Assembly (NCBI GenBank): GCA_905178155.1
Contig: CAJINV010000010.1
Coordinates: 1,440,094 to 1,504,093, forward strand
Length of the DNA: 64,000 bases
Direction: 5' to 3'
From: Amoebophrya sp. A120
Taxonomy: Eukaryota; Sar; Dinophyceae; Syndiniales; Amoebophryaceae
The position numbers and the translations under genes are program-made. The notes under the pieces were generated by a model that made no database searches, was not told the origin of the DNA, and was given only the letters and a program-made list of their open reading frames with translations. Of this stretch, positions 1 through 11,600 are shown in pieces. Position 1 is the first letter of the stretch, and every line of letters begins with the position of its first letter.

Positions 1-57
1 TACCTCTTCCACCATTTGCAACTGCATCACATTTACGACCTTCTGTTTTCTTCTCAG

Positions 58-1466
58 TGAAAGTTGTGACTCAATTCTTACTTCTACGCCCGATGCTAGT
101 ACTCTTTAGCAATGCATACTTGGAGTGTTTCGCGCATTTCCAGAAACACGGGAAGTTCGGGATTTTGGAACCAATAGAGAAGAACCGAACCTCGGCCTGG
201 GAACCGTTTGTCGACGCGATTCTGCAGCTATCGAGGGAAAGAAATAGAGTTATCGTACTTGTAGTACTGGTGGCTGTCATGCATGACAAAAAATCTTATG
301 CGTGTGCTCGTGCTGTCATATTTTGCATGGAGTCTTTCAACATTACTTGTTGAGAAGGCTCAGAAGATCACTGCGAAGATGAGCCTTTACGTACGTACGA
401 TGCCAGTTTTCCGATGCATATGAGCAGGGCGAAAACGATATCAAATGCAAATATGTCTGAGTTGTCTGGAAGGGTGCAACGTCTGTCATGCACATTTTAC
501 CTGACTCCTGATGTCTGTGATGCATGCCCTAGCATCACAGATTTTATGAGGGCTTCCTGCTGCCTATACCGCATGAGAAATGCCCTCCCGCCGTGGCAAA
601 AACTGAACCTCTTTTGCTGTTCATGCAATACAGATTTTTGTAGTTTCCAGAGTCAGCATCTTCACAAGTTCTAGACCCAGACATATTTGCAATGCATAAA
701 CGACATGAAGCTGGTCACGTCAAAGGACAAGGACGGGGCGGCCTACGTGAGTCCGGAGGGGAAAGAAATGACAGCAAACGAGTACTGGCGGCAGAAAAAA
801 TACGACGAGTGCATGTTTAAATTTGAAGACGACGCGTATAACTTCGCCAAACAACGCTACAAACTGGAACTTCTCCGGTTGAACCGCGGCCACGACAGCA
901 TGGACGGTGGAGCGCTGTGGTTGGGCAGAGCATTGATTTGCAAGGACACGGTATATGCTACTGTAGTAGTTGTTTCGTGTTGATTTCTCAGCGTATTGTG
1001 TTTGTCGTTTGATGTAGTAATAGCGAATATATTGAGTTTTTTCATTCTTTGTAGCTTACACGCATAAAGTTGTTCGTAGGCATCACGCACAAGCGCAACT
1101 TTTGCTCTGAAAAGGAGCTGATTTTACATGTTTTATGATGCAGTTTCTTGATACAAGTGTGATTTCTGAAAATTTACATTTCTGCAAAATGTCGTTTATT
1201 TTCCCATATGCATCAAAACGCAGGTATGGCTCGCGTTGTGGGGCAAATCCATGAATCGGTTCACCGTGGTGTTGGATACGCTGCGACAGCGAAACGTGTT
1301 CTGTGACACGCGGATGGAGTATCGACCCCCGGTGGTGCTGCCGAGGCCCTTCATGCAGCTGACGCTGAACCACACCGAGCGACCCGAGGTCTTGAAAGAA
1401 TTGGTGAATTTTGCGCTGAACGGGTTGCCAATACACGTCGTGGACCTGCGGGACGGTTACAACTGA
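58..1466 (+). CDS. Unknown conserved-looking protein, 3' part of gene
   Basis: I do not recognise this protein. The first visible exon follows a pyrimidine-rich AG acceptor at about 57, so the gene probably starts before the window. Exons are about 58-228, 426-438, 704-950 and 1224-1466, ending at TGA. Two introners (229-420 and 439-698) and one GT-AG intron (951-1223) separate them. The joined product reads ...DAILQ-QGEN-DMKLVTSKDK... and ends ...VVDLRDGYN. It is charged, with no obvious membrane segment and a WLALWGKSMNRF stretch just after the last intron. Frame continuity across all three introns supports one gene. Function is unknown. Confidence 0.6.
229..420. mobile_element. Introner, degenerate family A (192 bp)
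   Basis: The left arm TTATCGTACTTGTAG and the right arm TACGTACGATGCCAGTTTT are eroded versions of the family A arms. Flanks GCAGC and TGAGC match at three of five bases. Excision joins AILQ to QGEN in frame. It looks like an old copy. Confidence 0.6.
439..698. mobile_element. Introner, family B (260 bp)
   Basis: It starts TATCAAATGCAAATATGTC and ends GACATATTTGCAATGCATA. Perfect AACGA duplication on both sides. Excision joins QGEN to DMKLV. Confidence 0.9.
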
Positions 1467-3394
1467 AGAAAAGTTTGTTAACATTCGCGAATAGAGTAAG
1501 CATTAGCCACATGATGCTGTTCTGTTTCGGTTTGCTTTATGGAAGATTGATGTAGAACAAGCGAGCTCTACTTTGTGGTTTCTGTTACTCCACCTTGTAC
1601 GAACTACCTCATTGAACTTTCGAACTACTACTAGAGAATACAATAGCTGTCCTGTGACGTACACGTATCTCTACTTTATTTTATCAAGCTTCGTCCGACG
1701 TATAATCCACCTCGTTTTTACCTTCTTCTCTCGAACTTGTGATTTCCCCTTTTACCGCTTCGTCCTGTGAGGAATACGTAAATTGCTGCACTCACCACAA
1801 AGCAGACGTATTTTATGTGCCGGATGTGGACGAGAGCGAGAGCCGGAGAGCTGCGACTGCGAGAATCCTGAGTTTACCAACTTTATTCTTCTTACTAAAC
1901 TACCCAGAAAAATTATCGTGCCTGTCGCCCCTCGCTCTCGTGCTCTCTGTGATACAGAACTGATGTCATGTATAAGTACTACCCGATATTACAGTTCAAC
2001 TACTCAAGGACTCTCGACGAATATAGATGAAATGGTAATCTTCATCTTCGACTGATGATGTAGATGGCAGCCGACAGAACTAGAGGCGTAGCTCAGGCGG
2101 CCCTCCAGGAGGGTTCGCGTCGACGTGGTCCCCTCGTCGTTTGTTCATGTTGCTCCACCTGCAGATGTCGTTGCTTTTGCTAAGTACAACTGTAGTTCCT
2201 GTTCGCACTGTGCATAAGATGCCGTTGCTTTACTTGTGTCCACCTTCATCGAGAGACTTCTTCTTCTTCTTCTTTCGTGGGCGGCGCCGGCAAATTTACA
2301 ACAAGAAAATGAAGTACAAGCAGCACTACCGCAGGATGAGAGACACCTACCCGAAGATCAGATTCAAGTGCAAACGGGTCGACGAGCCTGTATGAAGAAA
2401 AAAATATGGGGCTGAAAGACAAAGAAGTTGTAGCTGTGGTAGTGGTCGGTGTCTCTCTTCCGCTGTTGCGTACGAACAAAAAAAAAAGCCGGTGAGAAGT
2501 ATTATCGCGACGGCGACTTGTTTTCATTCAAACACGTATCAAAGATAATCGATCTTTCTGGGTGTCGTGGCAGGAGCTGCAGCACGCAGCTCCATGATCT
2601 TGTTCTATGTCAAAGTAGACGAATAAATTTGTGCGATCAGCAGCAGGTAGTGCTGCCCAAAAGGATAAAGTAGATCCGGATCTTATCAATCATCATGTTC
2701 ATGATCAGAGAAAATAAGAAGTGCAGCATCTCACAACCACGCGACAGAATCTTGATCTTCAGAAGAAAACTCGGTAGAAATGTGACTACAACAAGTTGTC
2801 GTGCGTGAGAGAAAAACAGATCGAAATCCTCCCAACCCATGTGACAGACTACGAGATCAACCTTACGCTTCACGATCATTATATCTACGAACAACTCCAT
2901 TGGCTCCAGCATTTTGTCACCTTCGGTTTCTCAACATCTGCGAACACTATTGTCTCTCAGAATCTGTCAAGAGCTATTTCTTCGTCCAACTACACAGGCT
3001 TTAAAGCGTAGTTGTTGATGTCCGCCAATAGTACACTGTGGTACTTAGTTGTTTTTCTTCGCTGAACAAACTTTTTGTGATAGTACTTACTCAAAAACCT
3101 ACTTCAAAACTACGCTTGAAATCTACGAAAAAATATAATTTCCGAGAAGTCGTGTACTGAAAAGCATTTTATCGGTTCTTGTATTCAAATCATAGTTTTT
3201 TTCTTGGTACTAGCCGCGTTGGCTGTTGTATCTTTTCATCGACTTTTCGATCGACATCAGAGTGGATCTTGTTCACACGACAACAACATAATTTATTTGA
3301 CAAAGTCGCGGGGTAGTGGACCACTCGTCAAAACTACTAAAGGTGTACACAACATCTTCAACCGATTGCCTAATTGCAACAACCAGGTCGAACA
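1467..3394. other. Intergenic region with duplicated gene upstream sequence
   Basis: No convincing gene. A short lysine/arginine-rich open frame ends at 2395 (...KIRFKCKRVDEPV) but nothing supports it beyond composition. From about 2900 to 3260 the sequence resembles 7110-7430 upstream of the second methyltransferase-like copy, including shared CTACACAGGCTT and ATTTTATCGGTT words, so it is probably the copied leader or promoter. No introner is present. Confidence 0.5.
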
Positions 3395-5474
3395 ATGGCG
3401 CAGCCTCGTTCTGCCGGCAAAATTATGCCCTTCTTCAACTCGTTCCTCGCCGGTTGTCTGACGAGTTTTGCGATGCTCGGTCTTGATACAGCTTCTGCTG
3501 CGGGTGGTCCGGGAGGTGCAGGTCTGCCCATGCAGGCGTTGCGCCGCAACCGCAACTCGTCGCCGCGGTCTCGATCATCTTCTGGGTCGCCGGCTCGCGC
3601 AGCAGCTGCCGCGAGGCGAGGAATTGCTTCTGCTGCAGCCGCCCCCTTCTACCCGCCGAGCAAAGATGATATCGTGTCGAGACTCGCCGAAGCCTTTCAG
3701 ACGGGACTTGATAGGGCAAGAACCAGCCAGCTGGCGAAATTTGTGCGTGGACCCGGGGACCTGGACCCCGCTGCGAAGGAGGTCCTCAAGTCCTATTCTG
3801 AAGAGGGTTGGGACCTCGAGGTGCTGTTGCGTCTGTATGGTTACATCGAGGAGGGGAGTTCAGATCGCGGCGGCGATGTAGAACAACACGACCAACAGGA
3901 GCAAGCAGATCGAAAGAACAAGCCCAAGTTCAGGGCCTTGGAGATTAGCTACAAACCAAAACAAGAACGGCTACCGTTTCAGAAGCCAGGTCGAAGCTGG
4001 GTTTGGCTCCGCTATTTGTGGGAACAAAATGCAAAAAGGGGGAAGCAAGAAGTTGTGCCACTGGCTTTATCTAATTTCACCCGCGGCCCCGTTGGGGGAG
4101 TAGAAGTAAATGCTCCTCCTATTACGTCACGCCTGGAAGTGGTCCGAACCACTGGTGACCTAGATGCGGTCGAGGAGGAGAAAAAGGCGTGGGGTTATGC
4201 CCTCAGGCAGAAGCCGCAGTTCGGCACGAAAACCGTTCTGCTGGACAACACGAAATGGGGGCAGCCGATCAATAGCAAGTTTCAACTCGACAATCAAGGA
4301 GAAATATCCCAGGTAAAAAACAACACGTGCCCGCCCCCTGCGCTACAGACTTTGGTAGTAGGCAACTTTGCATAGCCGGCCCGAGAAGCGTTCGCTCCTC
4401 TCGCAGGAGCCAGCGTTCATTAAGAGCCTCACGCAGCAGCGTTCATGATAATGAAGGGCAGTCATTTTTTTATTGTATATTTATGGTGCGAGTGGGGTTA
4501 GAATTTCTATTTCTCATTCTCGACATCTCAGGAGAAGCACGAACTCGGTATGTATCGTTGTAGGATGTGCTGATGTGTTGATGTGGCGCCGTCTGCACTA
4601 GCTATTAATCACGAGTTCTACGGTGCGAGCTGAAAGTTCCTGCCGCGCGTATCGCTACCCTTCGCCGCTTCTTGATTTGAATGGCAATAGGCTGAACTAC
4701 TTCTGCCTATTTGAAGACTTCTCCCGACGGGGGGGGAAGTAAGTACGTTTTTGCTTGGGATGAAACTTTGATCTGGTTTATGTCCGCAATGTTGGGTGCT
4801 TCTGTGCGAAGTCGGGCATTTTGTGCGGTTTCGTGGAGGACGAGGAGAGCTCGGGAAAACCGAAAAAGGCTAAGACATGCGCGCACTTCGAACGTATGTT
4901 ACACGCTGTCATGGACATGCTGAGACCGGGCGGCATTCTAGTTTTGCTCCAGGAGCACAAAAGAGCAATATCTCGGCTCGCCGAGGTTCGAGGACATCTT
5001 CATCTGGGCTCGGAGGCATCGCAACAGGCGCAGCGAAAAGCTGACGGCAGCAGCCTCTCGGATGAGGTTGCTACCTCATTGAAGGATGTCCGGAACCTGG
5101 TTGCGGATCAGGTGCAGCTGTTCCATGACATTGTGAAGCCACAGACTTAGGCTGGAGTCTACATGGAGGCCGAAATTACGATGGGAGTTGTCCAACCCAA
5201 TGAAGACTTCTCAAAGGAGTCGCTTTTCCCTGGGGTGGTCGTCTACCAGGCGTTAATCGCGCAAAAGAAGCAAGACCCTGAGGATTATGCAGCCCCGGGC
5301 TCGTCGTGGTTGGAGCAGAGTGGGTCGAACAGCGATACGGCGGCAGGATTCGGTAACCTTTCCTGGAGAACCAGAATGCCAGATGATGGGGCGCTGGAGG
5401 AAGTCGCAGTCAGTAACGTGGTCGGGAAAGTCGGAACAAAGGGATCACGGCGCCCCAAGAAAGGACGAAATTGA
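3395..5474 (+). CDS. Secreted methyltransferase-like protein, paralog 1, with one in-frame TAG
   Basis: A hydrophobic N-terminus (FFNSFLAGCLTSFAML... ending ASAA) resembles a signal peptide and is followed by an Arg/Ser-rich linker. The C-terminal half has IDLVYVRNVGC then MLRPGGILVL, as in the later motifs of Rossmann-type SAM methyltransferases, CheR-like in particular. I do not see the glycine-rich SAM loop, so activity is uncertain. The gene is split by one F-like introner (4305-4762). Its product aligns along its length with the copy at 8665-11958: 539 codons here against 540. A TAG at 5148-5150 interrupts the frame where the paralog has serine, yet homology continues past it for about 100 codons to TGA at 5472. 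It may be a young pseudogene, a read-through gene or a sequence error. The start ATG matches the paralog's (MAQPR against MTQPR). Confidence 0.65.
4305..4762. mobile_element. Introner, F-like (458 bp)
   Basis: It begins TATCCCAGGTAAAAAACA and ends TACGTTTTTGCTTGGGATG, recalling family F. Flanks AGAAA and AAACT are poorly matched. Excision joins NQGE to IDLVY, which aligns without gaps to NQGKFDLIY in the paralog. It is longer than other F copies (about 270 bp). Confidence 0.6.
5148..5150 (+). other. In-frame TAG inside paralog 1
   Basis: The reading is ...IVKPQT-stop-AGVYMEAEIT, against ...IVKPKVSTGFYIQAEIT in paralog 2. The TAG sits where paralog 2 has TCG (Ser), one base away. The frame stays open and homologous on both sides. 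Confidence 0.8.
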
Positions 5475-7591
5475 ATTGTTTGCACCCCGTGTCGTGCAGA
5501 TTGAAAGCAGCTTCGGTGTCGGCAGAATCAATTAGTACAGGGGCGGCGACTACACGTCGTTCAAATCTCAAAACACAGCTCCAGACCGGAGGCATGTGGT
5601 GAGACAGCTGTCCGTGAGTAATATTACTACTCACGGGCAGCTGTCTCTCTTCCTACTTCCACTTATATTTAGCCGCAATTTATCTACTATTCATTCCTTC
5701 ATTGATTCTTCCTTGCTTTAGTGCTTTCATCGGGCACTGAAATTGATGATGGTGCAGATGACGACTTCCAGAGGAAAAAAGGGCTCAACTCATAACGTTG
5801 CATTGTGCTAGCAATGTTGGTCCTTGCAGCTTGCATAAAACCGAAAGCGTTGTAAACTATATCTATGTATATTGCTTAAACCCGAATAAAGCGTTGTAAA
5901 CTATAAGGAGGAAAACTAGATGAGTCCAGCTTTTGGTAAAACGCGTTGCGTTTGTTTTTCCCCAAATAGAAGACACGACAGGTTGCTGCTTTCTTGACTA
6001 CCCATACCTGGATTTTGTTTTTCAGAGGACAAATACATTCTTACTGTACAGCAACATTAGAAGCATGTCACGTTGTATTGCTGGATTTGTTTTCCAGAAG
6101 ATACAAAGCTAGATATTTATTTCAGCATTTCGCGCCACGTATGATTTGGATCTGTTTTCCAGATTATACTGCGAAGTTTTGCATGTCAAGTAACAAGAGC
6201 TCCTCACTTTTGTACACAAACTGTTTTTAGATAGCGGTCACTGTTGACCACGTACTACTGCGCAGTCTATTAGAGGTCATTGAAAGTAACTTCTATTGTG
6301 AGTACGGCAGTAGAATTACGGGGATGCTGAAAAATATGAGGACGAAATGGCAAAGTCTCTCTGAAGCTGTCTGATGAAAAATGGCAAGTCAAATTCCCAG
6401 TGTATTCCTCATGCGGATAAGCATAAGCTTTCCAAACCTCATCTTCCGGCCAGCACAATAAGTAGCCTGGATCTTCTTCCACAAGGCACCTATGTTAAAG
6501 GAAAAGGTGTCGGAGGTGTTCTGCATTTGATTTTCGGCCAAAGATCATCTTGTCGGGTTGGTCACTTCTCCTGTCACTCTCGAAAATAAACTACCGGTCG
6601 CGGGCGTGGAGTTCCTGCGAAGATCTTCTTCTATGGTCGGCCGAGGTCAAAAATACAGTACTCCGGATCCTCATCAGGACGAGAATGCACTGCACAACAC
6701 AGAAGCAGAAAAGTTCGGTATGAAAATGGGCAGTTTTCATGGCTTTGGGTAAGCAGGAGGAGCAAAGAAAGATCGAAATGCGAAATCTGTGGGCCTATTG
6801 GTCAAACCAAGACACTACTCGGTACAAAGTTAGCAACTCACGACGATGACGCAAATGATGAGAGCGATCAAGGACCTAATAAAGTGATGACGTTCTACGC
6901 CAAGAATGACGACACTAAAACACGAACCACGAACATCAGGCCCCTGATGATCCTAGTGATTAGCCCCGCAATAGTCAAGTCTTGAGCTACCCAAAATAGG
7001 GTCAATTTACACGCGACAGCGCCGGCGTTCAGAGCACGAGACAACAAAATCGATCAAGAAAATTACGTAAACCAATAAAGATCATAGTGCGTGGTGATCA
7101 TTGTCGTGGGGGTCTCTGCGAATACTACATGAACCACTGTCGTCCAATCTTCAACCTCCTTGTCCACCTACACAGGCTTCAGCATAATTGTCTGCCACTA
7201 CACTAAGGTAGTAGTTTTGCTCCTTCACTGAAAAAACGCAAACTCTTTCTATTTGTGACACACATCAAAACCTAGAACTATTTTTGAAATCGACGAAAAA
7301 ACAAATCTCCGAGAAGAAAGAAGTCGTCTATCGCAACATTTTATCGGTTGCATTCAAATCATCGTTTTTTTTCCTCGGTAGCCCCCCCGGCTGTTGTTGT
7401 AATCTTTTCATCAATTTTTCTATCGACTACATCGAGGTTCTTCGCACCTTGTGACTCTTGGTGCATCAGCTCTCCTGCGGTGAGCAATCAAACCAGTTGA
7501 AATTCTAATTTACTTTACCGAAGGAACCAGAACCAGTCTTGCATAGAGCTTAGTTCTTCTTGAGCTTAGTTCCTTTTGAAGCAGAAAAAAT
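5475..7591. other. Intergenic region
   Basis: No supported gene. It contains the hairpin at 5601-5648 and three loosely repeated units near 6008, 6080 and 6148, each with a TGGAT(T/C)TGTTTT(C/T)CAGA core about 70 bp apart. The part from about 7110 to 7430 is similar to 2900-3260. Confidence 0.5.
5601..5648. repeat. Long near-perfect hairpin after paralog 1
   Basis: The arms are GAGACAGCTGTCCGTGAGTA and TACTCACGGGCAGCTGTCTC around an ATATTACT-like loop. The 20-bp stem has one wobble position. It lies about 130 bp after the stop. It may be a 3'-end structure or a tiny inverted-repeat element. Confidence 0.7.
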
Positions 7592-7635
7592 CTATACAAA
7601 GCCGCGAAGTCGACTCGGTCGACTCGTCTACATCA
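7592..7635 (+). repeat. 44-bp direct repeat, left copy
   Basis: It begins CTATACAAAGCCGCGAAG and ends CGTCTACATCA, and I read it as identical to 8343-8386. The pair brackets a GC-rich block in the leader of paralog 2. A degenerate version of the same leader sequence precedes paralog 1 (CAAAGTCGCGGGGTAG near 3300). Confidence 0.85.
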
Positions 7636-8342
7636 CTAGCTATTATCCGTGTGACCGCAGTATTTGTAATCGAACGCAGCCGCGTTGCTTTCTGTAGCCA
7701 GGACCACAGACTCTAGAGCAGGGGGCGGGCGTGAGTGGGAAAGGAGGCAAAGGGGGAGGGAGCGAGCGGGGGAGGTGGGGGGCCGCAGCGCAGAAAGGGG
7801 GAAGCCGGAGGGGGGGGAAGGGCAGGCAGCAAGTGGGAAGGGGAGGAGGGTGGAAGCCGGGACGGAGGTGCCAAAGAGAAGGAGAAAAAGCACCCAAGAA
7901 GGGCGAAGAGGAAAGGGCGAAGAGGAAAGGGCGAAGAGGGGCAAAGAGGTGCAAACAGGGAAAAACGCTGTACGAGAGGGCGGAACAGCAGGGGGAAACC
8001 GGGGGAAATGCGAAAAAGGACGGCCGTGCCGGGGCAGAGAGAAAGGCGGAAACCGGGAGCAGGCACCGTTGATGGGGGTTCGTGGGGTTCGGGCCTCACG
8101 GGGACGCGAGAGTCCCGGTGAGAGGGAGTCTCCGGTCGTGGGGTTCCCAGGTGATTTTCGGTTACAAGGCTATGGCGTACTGCTTCACAGGACGAGGGTT
8201 CCGAAGGAAATAAATCCGTGCTCCACAGGGAGAGGAAGCTTCTTGGACTCCCGACCCGGGCCCGGCTTCTCCCCGCCCCCCGGGATCCCCCCCTCCCCGC
8301 CCCCGGAACCCCGGGGTCCCCCCCTCCCCCTCCCCCCCCTCC
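7636..8342. repeat. GC-rich, strand-asymmetric low-complexity block
   Basis: The + strand is G/A-rich from about 7720 to 8070, with degenerate GGGAAGAGG-type units, then turns C-rich (CCCCTCCCC runs) near 8270-8340. Long open frames occur in several frames on both strands, but they are G/A/R/P compositional artefacts. The upstream region of paralog 1 lacks the block, so it was gained by paralog 2 or lost by paralog 1. Confidence 0.75.
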
Positions 8343-8386
8343 CTATACAAAGCCGCGAAGTCGACTCGGTCGACTCGTCTACATCA
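8343..8386 (+). repeat. 44-bp direct repeat, right copy
   Basis: Same sequence as 7592-7635. It is followed directly by the short spacer and introner upstream of the paralog 2 start codon. Confidence 0.85.
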
Positions 8387-8405
8387 TTAAAACAAACAGA
8401 ACATC

Positions 8406-8611
8406 TATGGAGAGAAAAAAGTTTGTCACAATCACTAACTTGCAGGTTATGCATTACAAATTTTCTTAGCATCACAAATTTTCCTTGTATTGCAGAAACA
8501 CTAGGGAAATCCCTAATGAAGTTTGGCTGTGATGCATTTTTACGCATGACAAAAAATTTTGTATTGCAAAAATGCGCATGAGTGATCGTGACGAACTTTT
8601 TTTGTTTGATA
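8406..8611. mobile_element. Introner-like element, family O, in the leader of paralog 2 (206 bp)
   Basis: It begins TATGGAGAGAAAAAAGTTTG and ends CTTTTTTTGTTTGATA. The arms pair GTTTGTCACAATCACT with AGTGATCGTGACGAAC. Perfect ACATC duplication. The interior holds GCATTACAAA, GCATCACAAA and GCATGACAAA modules. It is the only member found outside a coding exon, in what is probably transcribed leader 53 bp before the ATG. Confidence 0.8.
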
Positions 8612-8664
8612 ACATCATCACTCGTTTCTCTGCCGTATTGGAACAACTACCTCCAGGAAGAAAA

Positions 8665-11600
8665 ATGACGCAGCCTCGTGTTTTCGGCAAAATGCCCATC
8701 AGATCGTTGCTCGCCGGCTGTCTGACGGGTTTTGGTTTTGCGCTGCTCGGTCTTGATGAAGCCTTTGCAGCGCAACATACCCCGGGAGAAGGAAATCCGG
8801 CCATGCCGCTGCCGCGGCGCAGCTCCTCGAGGTCTGGGTCGCCGCGGCGCAGCTCCTCGAGGTCTGGGTCTTCATCTCGGCCGCCGCCTCGTCGCTCGTC
8901 CTCGGCCCGCCGTCGTGACCCGCGGTCTCCCCCGGCGCTCGGCGGGGACGACACCGTCTCGCGCCTCGCTGAAAAGTTCCGGTCCGGACTAAAAGAGGCG
9001 ACCAACGATATGGCCTGCTTCGCTGGAACTACAGTGATCTACTCAATGGATCCATTCAAGTATGCCGACCACGTCTTTTTATATGTCTTGCATGTAGGGC
9101 GGAAGATTTTTCCGAGCCAGCCCCCTGCAGTTCATTTTGCATCAAGGTGGGTAGAAGTTCTTTTCTTGCGGCAGGACCACAAAAGTCGCCAGGTATAAAT
9201 AGTTGGGTCTTGTTCATCATCCAGGAATCACGTTCCATTTGAGATCATTGCTCATGTTCCCGCTGAGGCCGCTATAACGCAGTTCGGTAAGTACGTGCGA
9301 GCGCCGGGAGTCATCAGCACGTCGGGCGGAGCACCAGTCACTGACGGGAAGGCTACGTACCAAAACTTGGCTGAGATTTCCAGGGCCTTCCACACACAGA
9401 AATGGGATATGGGATTGTTGATGGAGGTGCACCGCCACATAGTCCAAGGCGTTTCGGCTGCAAAGGAAGCGGACAGAAAATTTCGCGCCCTAGAACTAGG
9501 TATGGATCCTCAGAGCGATATCCTCAAAAATATAGGCCCATGATCCCCATTCAATTGATCTGCCATCGACAAATCATGCTTCAAGAAGTTCAGGCCGCCT
9601 GAACTTCTTGAAACATGAGTCAGGCCTTAGAAAGTGGATGGGGATCCGGGTGTTTTTTCCTGGATAGAAAAGCGGCTGCCTTTTACCGTTCGCGGCCGCA
9701 CACCACGTGCCTGGCGCCGGTGGACCACCTGGTTGGAGCGGGGGACGGATCTGAGGGACTCGCTGACCCACTACGCTACTTCTGTATGCGTTGCAAATAT
9801 GTAGTCTGTGTCTGGAACAAAGAACTTGTGATGCTGAGTCGTACAGGGGTATTAAGACTCGCTTTTTTTCCCACGCTCTCTTGTGATATGAATGTAGTGC
9901 GCATTGCATCAAGCTGCTTTCTTTTTGCTTGATAAAAGAGGTGCCGTTTGTGTTGGTTAAGTACAAAGCAGCAATTCTGGAGGCGTGCAAAACATCAGTC
10001 AACGCAACCTTATCATTTCCCGGCCCAGGCATTTTTGCATCTGATAATCCGTACTACCCGACGATCTTGCCGACTCGTTTGAAGTCGTGCGCACAGTAGG
10101 GAGCTATCCAGTACGAAAGGGTCGTACTCGTACTACTTGCATGAAAAATACATGTTGACACATGTGGTTTGTTCCTTCTTGGACGATGCGCGTCGTGACG
10201 AAATCCATTTTTGCTTTTCAAATGATTTTTCGTGTTGTCACTTACACTTAGTGCGACGAGGATGATCCTTTCCCATGCATACGAGTCAAGATGAGCGGAA
10301 ATTTTGTGCCGAGCACCAGGGCACCGCAGAGACGCGCACGGTACGGCTCGATAACCGGCAATGGGAACAGCCGATCAACAGGAAGTTTCAGCTCGACAAC
10401 CAAGGCAAGTTTGACCTGATCTACATCCGCAATCTCGGGTGCTCCTGTGACTCAGCACATGGGGGCTATCCTGAGGCGGAAGCTGCGGAACAAGGCGGGA
10501 TAAAAATTTGTGGCTTCGAGGAAGCTCTCCAGCCACATTGCTCGACGATGTGCGGTTTCATGGCAACACAGTACGGGAAAACGCGTCACGGGCGGAAAGA
10601 CTCGGAACACTTGGAAGCTATGTTGCACTCTGTCATGGACATGCTGAAACCGGGAGGGATTCTCGTTCTGGCCCAGCAGCATAAGGGAGCCCTGACTCGG
10701 CTTCACAAGGTTCGGGACTTCGGGGAGAGCCGTTCCTCGTTATGACAGTGCACAACTCCCCCTCGTTCTTTTTTCTCATGCAAAGTAGCAAATCCACGCT
10801 TTCCCTCCTGTCACTATTATGCATGACAAGCTCTACTGGTAGCCCAAATAGCACTACAATCTAGTGTAGATTTGCCATGCAAAACCGGCACTCGTCTTGC
10901 CGATGCTTGTATTGCGGTTCATGCTATACAAATGAGGGGGAGGGGGGGCTGTGCACTCTCATACTCGTCCTGGCAGTACCAGGAGCATAAGTTGCAGGAA
11001 AAGGGGTATGCATTGCAAAAGTATCTTCGGGTTAGAATTATTTCGTAGTGATTCAACCACTGTGATAGTGATTGTATTGCAAATTAGCAGCTCAGGAGGA
11101 TTACTCCCAAATGGAATTTTTTGCACTGCGGATTTAGTAGTACTAAATCCGCACAACTACCCAGCTAATAAGTAACTCATGCATCTGGATCTGCATGACG
11201 ACCACTACGAATACTAGTACCAGTACGATAGTTTTGCAATGCATAAGGGGGCTGCAGCTGGAGCTGGACTGCTCACATCCCAGAGCGAAGAGGTACCTTC
11301 CTTGGAAGTTAGTAGAGCGAAGGACCAGCAGACGCATGCGTAACATTGCCACTAAAGCGTCTTCGTGGTCTACATATTTGTATTTCGTGAGTAGGTCAAA
11401 CTGGGAGAACGCGGAGGCGGACTGCGTGAGTGGCTACGCCGCCGCCGCCTGTATCGTCGCTCGTTCGTTTCCACCTGGGAAGAAGCTTTTTATTTTGTAT
11501 TTGTTTCTTTTTCATCAACATGAGAATGCTATATCAAGAATATCAAGAATATTAAAATGTTGCTGCACATAATATGACCTACAGCCCCATCATGAATAAA

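Noticed and set aside
2085-2150. tRNA-like stretch (GGCGTAGCTCAGGCGG... then GGTTCGCG)
   Set aside because: I could not fold a complete cloverleaf with an acceptor stem and anticodon arm.
7643-8121. Long overlapping open frames on both strands in the G/A- and C-rich block
   Set aside because: Frames are open in several phases on both strands and encode only G/R/E or P/S/L runs, as expected from composition.
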